Below, in pieces: positions 1 to 5,977 of a stretch of DNA of 10,525 bases; position 1 is the first letter of the stretch, and the number at the start of each line of letters is the position of its first letter. Position numbers and translations under genes: made by a program. The notes below the pieces were generated by a model. The model did not search any database and was not told the origin of the DNA. It saw only the letters and a list, made by a program, of their open reading frames with translations. This DNA is from an uncultured Angelakisella sp. (GTDB taxonomy: Bacteria > Bacillota > Clostridia > Oscillospirales > Ruminococcaceae): assembly GCA_910585535.1 (NCBI GenBank), contig CAJUFK010000116.1, positions 1 through 10,525 of the forward strand, given 5' to 3'.

Positions 1-11
1 TTAGCGCGGAG

Positions 12-58
12 AGGCTTTGCTACTTTCTTTTTGCGATAGAAAAAGAAAGTAGAAGCCT
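12..58. repeat. Long near-perfect inverted repeat (19-bp stem)
   Basis: The left arm (12-32) and right arm (40-58) pair over 19 base pairs around a 7-base loop (33-39), with only a two-base bulge (18-19). The arms are rich in T on the left (CTACTTTCTTTTT) and A on the right, unlike the GC-rich surroundings. On neither strand is the stem followed by a run of T, so it is not a standard intrinsic terminator. It could be a dispersed palindromic element or an mRNA 3'-end stabiliser. The pairing is seen directly; the role is unknown. Confidence 0.75.
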
Positions 59-80
59 AACGCCCTGTACAACCTCCCCC

Positions 81-108
81 GCAAATACACCCCGGTGGGG
101 TGTTTTGC
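81..108. repeat. Inverted repeat, 12-bp stem
   Basis: Arms 81-93 and 97-108 pair over 12 base pairs (GCAAA plus ACACCCC on the left) with a single bulged T at 86 and a three-base loop. The plus-strand right arm ends in TTTTGC, so it only weakly resembles a terminator. It is the second of four hairpins in a row in this gene-free stretch. Confidence 0.65.
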
Positions 109-127
109 GCGGACGCACCCAGTAACA

Positions 128-155
128 GGACCGAGGGGCCCCGCCCCTTCGGTCC
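128..155. repeat. Inverted repeat, 12-bp GC-rich stem
   Basis: GGACCGAGGGGC at 128-139 pairs with the complementary arm at 143-155 (one extra base in the right arm), closing a three-base loop. The structure is very stable and GC-rich, has no flanking T-tract, and lies in the cluster of palindromes beyond the operon end. Confidence 0.65.
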
Positions 156-167
156 GTGACCACTAAA

Positions 168-185
168 GGCCGCCGCCAGGCGGCC
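168..185. repeat. Inverted repeat, 7-bp stem
   Basis: GGCCGCC at 168-174 and GGCGGCC at 179-185 form a perfect 7-bp stem with a four-base loop (GCCA). Two further A-T pairs are possible outside one mismatch. This is the hairpin nearest the last stop codon of the minus-strand operon (238-240), about 50 bases downstream of it. Confidence 0.5.
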
Positions 186-237
186 CTTCGGACGCGGCCC
201 CCCCTGCGGCGGTAAACATCCGCAATCGGCCCACTCC

Positions 238-681
238 CTATTTCTTCCCGCTCTTGTTCTGCCCGAACCGGGCCTCCAGCCGTTCCTTGGCCCGCATCCG
301 TTCCGCCTCGTCGCTGGTGGAGGCCATCGCCTCCACCGGGTACCAGCAGCTTTCCCGGAAATCCGGGGCGTTTCCTTCCAGCACAAAGGCGGAAAGAAGC
401 TCCAGCACCTTTTCCCGGGTGCGGTTTTGGACGACATATCCCGCCATCTTGGCGCCGCCCTCCGGCTTTTTCAGCAGGAAGATCAGGTCGTACCCCCGCT
501 CTCCCCGCAGGCAGTTGACGGCGAAAAGCTCCTTGCCCTCCACGATAACCGGGGCCTCCAGGCGGATCTGGTCGCCGGGGTTCAGCTTGTCCAGCTGCTC
601 CTCCAGAATCTCCCGGGTCACCGGGGTGATCCGCTTCTGCTTGTCCAGGTAGTCGGTGAGAACGAATGTCTGCTGTTCCAT
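238..681 (-). CDS. Hypothetical protein; single copy of a module found twice in the operon's first gene
   Basis: This 147-residue protein is the last gene of the four-gene minus-strand operon. I chose the ATG at 681-679 because it lies one base after the stop of the preceding gene (683-685) and has a GGGAGG-type ribosome binding site about a dozen bases upstream. There is no signal peptide or membrane helix, so it should be cytoplasmic; the tail (from about residue 125) is highly charged. Residues 6-117 resemble two stretches of the 525-residue protein encoded at 1681-3258 (its residues 262-385 and 399-503). Shared elements, in order, are an F-x-L-T start, an L-x-P-G-x-Q turn (LNPGDQI here), a hydrophobic strand (YDLIFLLKK), an amphipathic helix around residues 82-100, and a tryptophan (W113) near the end. 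I do not recognise a named family. A relation by duplication is inferred by eye. Confidence 0.8.
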   Translation of the reverse strand: MEQQTFVLTDYLDKQKRITPVTREILEEQLDKLNPGDQIRLEAPVIVEGKELFAVNCLRGERGYDLIFLLKKPEGGAKMAGYVVQNRTREKVLELLSAFVLEGNAPDFRESCWYPVEAMASTSDEAERMRAKERLEARFGQNKSGKK

Positions 682-682
682 C

Positions 683-1330
683 TTACAGACCCTCCCTTTC
701 TTTGATCTCCCGGGCCAGCTGCACCACGTAACAGTGGGCCGGGTCGGTGTCCTTGATCCTTTCGTAGACCTGCCGCCCGCAGCCCATGTCGTCCAGCATT
801 TTCGCGGTGGAATATGCCAGGATGTTGTTCCAAACGAACTGCTGGGCCTCCCCGGTGAGGATCCCTTGGATGACCGTCTCCCGGTCCGGAAAATGGCCGA
901 ACCATTCCAGGCAGAAATCCAGCCCCAAGCGGACGCTGTCAAAAAGGGCCTCGGTGTCGGTCCGTTTGGTGATAAGCCACTCCTTGTCCTCGCAGTCCTC
1001 CCGGAAGTCCCTGGGCCGCAAAAGGTCCAGCGGCCCCCGCTTCTGGAGGCTGCCGCTGTCCTGCCGCTCTACAAGCTGCCGAAGCTGGCAGTCGTATTCC
1101 TTGAACTTCCTCTCGGTGATCTCCGGGGTCTTTTCAAAGTACACCCCGATGTCCAGCCGGAACAGCAGGTAGTCCTTGCTGTTGCCCCGGTTTTTGCTGA
1201 AGCAGATGATCTTTCCCAAGCCGTCCGGGGTGAAGAGGCGGAAGTTCTGCCCGTCCTTTTTGAACCCCAGGGGCTTTAATACGCCGTGGGCCTGCTTTAA
1301 TAATGCGGTGAACTGTTCCTGAGGCGTCAT
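683..1330 (-). CDS. DUF4304-like protein
   Basis: This gene encodes 215 residues. The ATG at 1330-1328 overlaps the upstream stop as TGATG, and AGGAGG sits about eight bases before it, so translational coupling is likely. An in-frame TTG at 1348 is a poorer start. The N-terminal part (roughly residues 8-66) fits DUF4304: a helix, then LGFKKDGQNF, then alternating strands with IICFSKNRG and LLFRLDIGVYF. The rest (residues 70-215) is mostly helical and I cannot assign it; it contains several cysteines (113, 140, 184, 200) without a metal-site spacing. No signal peptide or membrane span is visible, so a cytoplasmic location is expected. DUF4304 has no established function that I can cite. The family call is by motif memory and is probable rather than certain. 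Confidence 0.8.
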   Translation of the reverse strand: MTPQEQFTALLKQAHGVLKPLGFKKDGQNFRLFTPDGLGKIICFSKNRGNSKDYLLFRLDIGVYFEKTPEITERKFKEYDCQLRQLVERQDSGSLQKRGPLDLLRPRDFREDCEDKEWLITKRTDTEALFDSVRLGLDFCLEWFGHFPDRETVIQGILTGEAQQFVWNNILAYSTAKMLDDMGCGRQVYERIKDTDPAHCYVVQLAREIKEREGL

Positions 1331-1668
1331 CACGGCTTCCTCCTGCAAATGGTGTTGGCAAGGACCACCATCACCAGGGCTGTTCCCCCGATGACCACCC
1401 CCAGCACCGGGGCGAAGCTGGCGGGGAGGCGGTCCTGGAACAGGGCCACCCCCAGAAGAAAGACGGCGATCACCGCTGCTCCGCTGCCCATGACCCGGCA
1501 GAGGCGCTTTTCATCGTACTTCTGCTTTTCTTCTGGGGAGGATGTGTTGTACCCGGCGATGAGCCACGCCCCCCTCCCGGAGAGAAGCAGGACCGCAATC
1601 CCGGCAAAAACGGCCGCCACCAGATAGAACACCCAGTCCGGCCCGTTGGAGATGTCTTTCAGCGTCAC
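1330..1668 (-). CDS. DUF3784 small membrane protein
   Basis: This gene encodes 112 residues and begins with GTG (1668-1666), preceded by a GAGGTG ribosome binding site; the gap from the previous stop is 12 bases. Three hydrophobic segments (about residues 11-30, 62-77 and 86-106) make it an integral membrane protein. Between the first and second lies the family signature, GRGAWLIAGYNT followed by SSPEEKQKYDEKRLCR (residues 31-58), which matches DUF3784, a family common in Firmicutes with no known function. The conserved loop probably faces one side of the membrane as a binding or assembly site (inference). It lies between the large two-helix membrane protein and the DUF4304 protein and overlaps the latter by one base, so a shared task at the membrane is plausible. 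Confidence 0.88.
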   Translation of the reverse strand: MTLKDISNGPDWVFYLVAAVFAGIAVLLLSGRGAWLIAGYNTSSPEEKQKYDEKRLCRVMGSGAAVIAVFLLGVALFQDRLPASFAPVLGVVIGGTALVMVVLANTICRRKP

Positions 1669-1680
1669 GGAATAAGCACC

Positions 1681-3258
1681 TCACTTCTTGTTGGCGTTTT
1701 TCTTCTCCTGCTTTTCCATCTTGGCCACCCGCTTCTCCCACTCCTTGGTGACCTCCTTCCAGCGGTCAAAGCCCTGGGGAAGCTGGCCGTCCAGGCAGCC
1801 GACAAACCACTCCGCCGCCTGGCGGCCGGTGGTCTTTTCCCGGTAGGTGCGGAAGGCCCCGTTTTTGGGCAGGGCGATCTGGATGGTGGCCCGGGCGTCC
1901 TCTTTGGTGCCGCCGTCCAGGAAGATGAGCCAGGGGGGCAGACGGAGGATGGCGCTTTGGTAGCTGCCGTCGGCCACCTTCTGGGCGGCCAGCTCCACGT
2001 CCCGGCGGGAGAACCGCTCGTACTTGCGGCTGGTCCCGGTGCCGTCGGTGATGTTCAGATAGGGGAGGTGCCGCTCCTGGTCCCCCTGTTCCTGGGCGGT
2101 CCGGACCTGGACCGCCTGCCAGCCCTCCCCAAAGACATCGGGGACCTCCTGCCGCTCCAGCAGGCGGGTCATTACGGCCAGGGCCTCCTCCTTTTGGATG
2201 TCCAGCCGCCCGAAGCCCCGGTGGAGGTCGTTCCCCTGGGGCTGGGCGGTTTTCAGGATGGCGATGAGCCAGATCTTGCCATTGCCTTGGCAGGTGCAGT
2301 TCAGGGCGGTGAGGACCTCGGTGATGCCGGGGGCGATCTGCTTCATCCCGGCGGGAAGATCCCCGCTGGGGCAGAGGATCAGCTGCTGGCCTGGAGCCAG
2401 GGCCTCCATCTGCTCGGTCAAAAGGGCCCGGCTCACCCGGGAGGTGCGCTGGCCGTCGGTTTTGGTCAGGTAGAAGCCGGGGACCTCCCCAACCGGGGCG
2501 GGGGTGGAGGCGGCCCGCTCCCCCTGTTTTGCCTGGCGCACCCGGAACTCCTGCTCCCGGCGGTCCCACTCGTCCTGGGAAAGGCTGGTGATCCGGTTGT
2601 ACTGGGCATAGTTGCCAAACTCCGCCAGAGGGGCCCGGAGGCGGAGGCACTGGATGGCGGCGTCCAGCTCCCGGTAGTCCATCATGTCGGTGATAAACCG
2701 CTGCTGGCGGTTGTCCACAATCAGCAGCTGGGTGATCCGGCGCAGGCCGTTGCCGTTTGCCCGGTGGTGGACCTCGTTGCGGCCATAGACCCCCCGAATG
2801 TTGGGGATGTAGGTGGCCTCGTCCCCCAGGACCCATTCCCGGCCGATGCCCACCTTCTCGAACCAGTTGGCCCCGGCGGCCAGATCCCGGTCCACCATGG
2901 CGAACAGCTCCTGCCAGTCGGGGGCCTCCTCCGGCCTGGGCAGCTGGCTGCGGATGGACCGGGCCAGGGTGCTGCTTCCGGGCCGCAGGCTGTCCCGGAG
3001 GGAGACGAAGATCATGCAGCCCCCCAGGGCCAAAAGGCCCAGGCCGAAGATCAGGCCGATGCCCATCTTGATGTATTCCATGTAATCCCAGCCGGTTTTA
3101 TCCATTCCCAGCTGGGTATAGCCGTAGACCTCGACGCAGACCCCCAGGAGGAGCAGCACCACCCCCCAAAGGAAATTGCCTGCCTGTCCCTTGGCCCGGT
3201 CCAGGCAGTAGTTGTGGGGCAGCTGGCTGACAGGGGTGTTTTTGTTGGTGGTGAGCAT
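1681..3258 (-). CDS. Two-helix membrane protein with duplicated C-terminal module, unknown family
   Basis: This gene encodes 525 residues. I chose the ATG at 3258-3256 because a strong GGAGGT lies seven bases upstream; a TTG at 3315 would add 19 residues without such a site. Two hydrophobic helices (about residues 28-46 and 64-86) anchor it, and the remaining 435 residues are probably cytoplasmic. Residues 114-215 form a domain with the conspicuous IGREWVLGDEATY stretch, then IRGVYGR, LLIVDNRQQRF and a helix ELDAAIQCLRLRAP. Residues 262-385 and 399-503 look like two copies of one module, and the last gene of the operon encodes a third copy. The C-terminus (residues 505-525) is a lysine-rich charged tail. 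It is the first gene of the operon, read from the promoter at 3343-3371. I do not recognise a named family, and no catalytic motif is evident. A sensor or scaffold role is only a guess. Confidence 0.82.
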   Translation of the reverse strand: MLTTNKNTPVSQLPHNYCLDRAKGQAGNFLWGVVLLLLGVCVEVYGYTQLGMDKTGWDYMEYIKMGIGLIFGLGLLALGGCMIFVSLRDSLRPGSSTLARSIRSQLPRPEEAPDWQELFAMVDRDLAAGANWFEKVGIGREWVLGDEATYIPNIRGVYGRNEVHHRANGNGLRRITQLLIVDNRQQRFITDMMDYRELDAAIQCLRLRAPLAEFGNYAQYNRITSLSQDEWDRREQEFRVRQAKQGERAASTPAPVGEVPGFYLTKTDGQRTSRVSRALLTEQMEALAPGQQLILCPSGDLPAGMKQIAPGITEVLTALNCTCQGNGKIWLIAILKTAQPQGNDLHRGFGRLDIQKEEALAVMTRLLERQEVPDVFGEGWQAVQVRTAQEQGDQERHLPYLNITDGTGTSRKYERFSRRDVELAAQKVADGSYQSAILRLPPWLIFLDGGTKEDARATIQIALPKNGAFRTYREKTTGRQAAEWFVGCLDGQLPQGFDRWKEVTKEWEKRVAKMEKQEKKNANKK

Positions 3259-3342
3259 GGCGGTTACCTCCGGCTCCTCCTCCGGGACGGGGAGGTTTTT
3301 GTTTTGGGCGCACAAAAGGAAAGGGCGCGGCGCTACAAAAAT

Positions 3343-3371
3343 ATTATAGTACAGGCGGCGGGGATTTTCAA
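3343..3371 (-). promoter_or_regulatory. Sigma-A-type promoter for the four-gene minus-strand operon
   Basis: Read on the minus strand, TTGAAA (3371-3366) and a perfect TATAAT (3348-3343) are separated by 17 bases. This predicts a start near 3336 and a leader of roughly 78 bases before the ATG at 3258. It lies back-to-back with the promoter of the FliB-like gene. Confidence 0.75.
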
Positions 3372-3405
3372 TATTTTGCCGGAAAAAACCAAGGCCGGCC
3401 CCCGG

Positions 3406-3434
3406 TTTACAAAAGCCGGAACAGATGCTATAAT
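3406..3434 (+). promoter_or_regulatory. Sigma-A-type promoter for the FliB-like gene
   Basis: TTTACA (3406-3411) and a perfect TATAAT (3429-3434) are separated by 17 bases. This predicts a start near 3441 and a leader of about 58 bases. The 34 bases between this -35 and the divergent one contain the 8-base palindrome GGCCGGCC (3393-3400), a possible but unproven operator. Confidence 0.78.
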
Positions 3435-3498
3435 GTCCAAAGAGCCAGTTTTTTCAGGGATTGTACAAGAAAGAATCACACAGAAAGGTGACTTCGCT

Positions 3499-4764
3499 AT
3501 GGGAGCCAAAGAAATCGAGATCCTCCGGCCGGTTTTCTGCCGGGAATTTTCCTGCATCGGGCCGGCCTGTACCGACAACTGCTGCCACACCTGGCGGATC
3601 GATGTGGATAAGAAGCACTACTTCCAGTACCGCAATGTCCGCGACCCGGAGTTCCATGCCCTCTGCGCCACCGCCCTGCGGCGGAAAAAGAAGGACGCCA
3701 CCGAAGAATGCTTTGCCATCCTGGCCCATCCGGCGGACGGCAAATGCAGCTTCCAGGACGAGGACGGCGGCTGCCGCATCTACCGCCTGCTGGGGCAGGG
3801 CTCCCTTTGCACCACCTGCACCATCTATCCCCGGCGGCGGGCCCAGTTCCTGCCGGGCCTCCAGGAGTTTTCCCTTTCCCTCTCCTGCGAGGAGGTGGTC
3901 CGCCTTGCCCTTTTCTCCGGCGGACCGGTGAAGTTCGAGCGGGTCACCGCCGCCCTGGATGAGGAGGATCCCTTCCTTCTTACCCCTGCCATCACCGTCC
4001 AGGGCCGGGGATTTGCGCCGCCGCCCCCCTTTGGCCAGCCCCTGCGCCAGGCCTGCCTGGACCTGATGGCGGACCAGACCTGGACCCCCAAGGAGCGGAT
4101 TATGGCCATCGGGCTGCTCCTCCGCCGGGCCGACCAGCTGATCCAGGAGAAAAAGCAGGATCAGATCCCCGCTGTTGCACAGCGGTTCCACCAGTCCCTT
4201 CGGGAGCAGCCGGAGACCCTGGCCCAGCTGTTCCAGCGGCCGGCCTACAGCCGGGAGGCCCACGCCGGGGCCCTGCGGATGCCCATGGCCCATCTCCTGG
4301 CCGCAGGCAGAAAGCCCCTGTACCAGGGCCTTCTTGACCGCCTGACCGCTTTCTGCCAGTGGGATGCCCCCAACAATACCTACCACATCGGCCTCACCGC
4401 CCTGGACCAGCTGATCCGGGAGACCGAGGCCAAGGCCGACCCCATCCTCCGGGATAATGCCCAGGCGGTGGAGAACTACTTCACCTGCTACCTCTTCTCC
4501 GATATGTTCCCCATCTTCCTGCTGTACCGGGGCTTTACCCTGGAGCAGGAGGCGGTCCTCCTGGCGCAGCAGTACGCCCTGCTTCGCATCCTTCTGGCCG
4601 CCCTCCCCGAGGAGGAGGGAGAGGACGCCCAGCGCCGCCTCACCCGGGGTGTGGTGGCCCTGGCCCGGATCACCCAGCACAGCAACATCGGCAAGACCTT
4701 CCACTCCCTGGCGAAGGTCTCCGGCCTGGACAGCCTGGGCCACGCGGCCTATCTTCTCTGGTAA
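3499..4764 (+). CDS. fliB: FliB-type flagellin lysine-N-methylase
   Basis: This 421-residue protein is close to the usual length of the FliB family (about 400). FliB methylates lysine side chains of flagellin using S-adenosylmethionine, and the Salmonella enzyme has been reported to carry a 4Fe-4S cluster. Here the N-terminus has the family's cysteine-rich signature: C14, C19, C24, C28 and C29 in FSCIGPACTDNCCHTW, then IDVDKKHY. A second cysteine set follows (C83, C92, C104, C107), and then SLSCEEVVRLAL (C130), a family hallmark. The C-terminal half is helical. The ATG at 3499 has an AAAGGTG site upstream and lies 65 bases after a strong promoter; the frame is open further upstream but is antisense to the divergent operon there. 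No flagellar gene is visible in the window, so the substrate could be another protein. The stop codon overlaps the start region of a broken small gene. Confidence 0.85.
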   Translation: MGAKEIEILRPVFCREFSCIGPACTDNCCHTWRIDVDKKHYFQYRNVRDPEFHALCATALRRKKKDATEECFAILAHPADGKCSFQDEDGGCRIYRLLGQGSLCTTCTIYPRRRAQFLPGLQEFSLSLSCEEVVRLALFSGGPVKFERVTAALDEEDPFLLTPAITVQGRGFAPPPPFGQPLRQACLDLMADQTWTPKERIMAIGLLLRRADQLIQEKKQDQIPAVAQRFHQSLREQPETLAQLFQRPAYSREAHAGALRMPMAHLLAAGRKPLYQGLLDRLTAFCQWDAPNNTYHIGLTALDQLIRETEAKADPILRDNAQAVENYFTCYLFSDMFPIFLLYRGFTLEQEAVLLAQQYALLRILLAALPEEEGEDAQRRLTRGVVALARITQHSNIGKTFHSLAKVSGLDSLGHAAYLLW

Positions 4765-5098
4765 ACGTCTTTTTTGAGGCGGTGTGCCAAGGCCGCTTTT
4801 CTGTGGCCCAGGCCCTGGCCGGGATGGGGGCCGACCTCAATATGTGGCGGAGGTTTTCTACGCGGCCATCAACATGGTATCCATGATGAACCAATACAAT
4901 ATGCTGGCCCGGGTCATCGCCGACGAGGAACTGTTCGGCATCCTCAAGGAGATCTACTCCCAGGTGGACAATATGACGTCGGTCCGCCTGTACCTGGGCG
5001 CGCTGCGGCACATCAGCGACCAAAGCCTGGAGGCCAGAAAAAAGGAGCTGCGAAAGATCCTGAGCGGGAAGAAAAAGGAGCTGTCCGCCCAGGGATAG
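4758..5098 (+). pseudogene. Small helical protein gene, apparently frameshifted and without a normal start
   Basis: Two frames must be joined to read a sensible protein. From 4758 to about 4840 the frame starting CTG-GTA-AAC reads like a gene: VNVFFEAVCQGRFSVAQAL then AGMGADLN, with mostly G/C third positions. From about 4841 the next frame continues with YVAEVFYAAINMV and runs as a clear coding frame to the TAG at 5096-5098, ending in a lysine-rich helix. One missing base near 4839-4842 would join them as ADLN-YVAEV. The first frame has CTG where an ATG overlapping the FliB stop would be expected. The result would be about 112 residues, all helical and soluble, of no family I know. The longest intact frame (GTG at 4784, 104 residues) has an implausible Gly/Pro/Arg-rich start; an internal ATG at 4874 would give a shorter product. 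Sequencing error is an alternative to true decay. Confidence 0.55.
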
Positions 5099-5109
5099 CC
5101 ATTCATCTG

Positions 5110-5145
5110 CCGGGGAACTGCCTCTAGGGGCGGCTTCCCGGTTTT
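5110..5145 (+). terminator. Intrinsic terminator after the FliB-like gene and its broken neighbour
   Basis: Arms 5110-5122 and 5129-5141 pair at 12 of 13 positions (two of them G-T wobbles) around a six-base loop, and are followed directly by TTTT (5142-5145). It lies 11 bases after the TAG at 5096-5098 and just before the next promoter, as expected for a transcription-unit boundary. The T-run is short, so termination may be partial. Confidence 0.65.
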
Positions 5146-5173
5146 GACTTTTGGGCTCCTGCCGGGAAAACCC

Positions 5174-5202
5174 TTGCCCCCCGCCGCCAAAAGGATTATA
5201 AT
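5174..5202 (+). promoter_or_regulatory. Sigma-A-type promoter for the nitroreductase-pepT operon
   Basis: TTGCCC (5174-5179) and a perfect TATAAT (5197-5202) are separated by 17 bases. The predicted start near 5209 gives a short leader of about 28 bases before the ATG at 5237. The intrinsic terminator directly upstream supports a new transcription unit here. Confidence 0.75.
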
Positions 5203-5236
5203 AGTACCCAATCCCAAAAGGAAGGAGCAGCCGCCT

Positions 5237-5977
5237 ATGAACCAAGTCCTGGGCCAGCTGGCCCGGCGGAAATCGGTCCGGGCCTATGAGAACATCCCCG
5301 TCACCCCGGAGGAAAAGCGCCTTATTCTGGAGGCCGCCTGCCAGGCCCCCACTGCCGGAAACCAGCAGCTTTACACCATCCTGGACATCACCCATCAGGC
5401 CCTGAAAGACGCCCTGGCGGTGACCTGCGACAACCAGCCTTTTATTGCCAAGGCCCCCCTGGTTCTGATCTTCTGTGCCGACTGTAAAAAGTGGTATGAC
5501 GCCTACCGGGACATCGGCCTTTCCCCCCGGGCGCCCGGGGCGGGGGATCTGCTGCTGGCGGTGGATGACGCCCTCATCGCCGCCCAAAACGCCGTGACGG
5601 CGGCGGAGAGCCTGGGCATCGGATCCTGTTATATTGGGGACATTATGGAGCGGTGCCGGGACCACCGGCGGCTCCTGAACCTTCCCGACCTTGTCTTCCC
5701 GGCGGCCATGGTGGTTTTTGGCCGCCCCACCCGGCAGCAGCAGGACCGCCCCAAGCCCCGTCGGGCCCCTCTGGAGCAGCTGGTCCACCAGAACGGCTAC
5801 CGAACCATGGACGGGGAGGAGCTGCGGCGGCTTTTGGACCACAACCGGGGGGAGCGCCCCTATGAGGAATGGCTGACCGCCTTCTGCCAGCGGAAGTACC
5901 AGTCGGATTTTTCCCGGGAGATGACCCGCTCGGTGGCGGAATACCTGACCCAGTACAAAGGAGTTGAAGAAAAATGA
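5237..5977 (+). CDS. Nitroreductase-family FMN flavoprotein
   Basis: This gene encodes 246 residues. The ATG at 5237 follows AAGGAG and comes just after a good promoter; the in-frame extension to 5144 would begin upstream of that promoter and is rejected. The N-terminus has the FMN-phosphate-binding pattern ARRKSVRAYENIPV (residues 9-22), followed by APTAGNQQLY (38-47). The flavin-contact motif LGIGSCYIGDI is at 126-136, and GRPTRQQQDRPKPR at 162-175 is the usual family turn, in the NfsA/FRP-like part of the superfamily. The C-terminal tail (FSREMTRSVAEYL) is typical of clostridial members. Such enzymes reduce nitro compounds, quinones or flavins with NAD(P)H; the natural substrate cannot be told from sequence. 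Cysteines C80 and C83 form a CxxC-like pair, which may be incidental. The stop overlaps the pepT start as ATGA, indicating translational coupling. Confidence 0.88.
   Translation: MNQVLGQLARRKSVRAYENIPVTPEEKRLILEAACQAPTAGNQQLYTILDITHQALKDALAVTCDNQPFIAKAPLVLIFCADCKKWYDAYRDIGLSPRAPGAGDLLLAVDDALIAAQNAVTAAESLGIGSCYIGDIMERCRDHRRLLNLPDLVFPAAMVVFGRPTRQQQDRPKPRRAPLEQLVHQNGYRTMDGEELRRLLDHNRGERPYEEWLTAFCQRKYQSDFSREMTRSVAEYLTQYKGVEEK

Larger units (their letters stand above)
1..237. other. Non-coding left flank with clustered hairpins
   Basis: I see no credible gene here. Open frames over this stretch lack a ribosome binding site and read as arginine/proline/glycine-rich composition. Four inverted repeats occupy most of it, at 12-58, 81-108, 128-155 and 168-185, and are listed separately. 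The stretch lies just beyond the 3' end of the minus-strand operon, whose last stop codon is at 238-240. It may therefore contain the 3' processing or termination signals of that operon, although none of the hairpins is followed by a proper T-tract on the minus strand. The gene to the left is outside the window. Confidence 0.6.

Noticed and set aside
81..108. Hairpin as an intrinsic terminator for the minus-strand operon
   Set aside because: On the minus strand the stem is followed by G-rich sequence, not by T residues. It is kept as a repeat only.
1..237. A CRISPR array or tRNA/rRNA gene in the palindrome-rich flank
   Set aside because: The palindromes differ from one another with no regular spacing or common repeat, and no cloverleaf or rRNA-like sequence is present.
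57..437. A minus-strand frame covering the hairpin region
   Set aside because: It overlaps the last operon gene in another frame and reads as Arg/Pro/Gly-rich composition across palindromes, without a ribosome binding site.
1957..3498. A long plus-strand open frame continuing upstream of the FliB-like start
   Set aside because: It is antisense to the 525-residue gene. The Shine-Dalgarno site, the promoter and the FliB homology all place the true start at 3499; the upstream part is a product of GC-rich codon bias.
3454..4743. A 429-residue minus-strand open frame opposite the FliB-like gene
   Set aside because: It is antisense to a recognised family member, and its composition is that of a codon-bias shadow.
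5144..5236. N-terminal extension of the nitroreductase from an upstream start
   Set aside because: The extension crosses the promoter -10 and the Shine-Dalgarno site of the ATG at 5237, and homologous proteins begin at the RRxSxR region.
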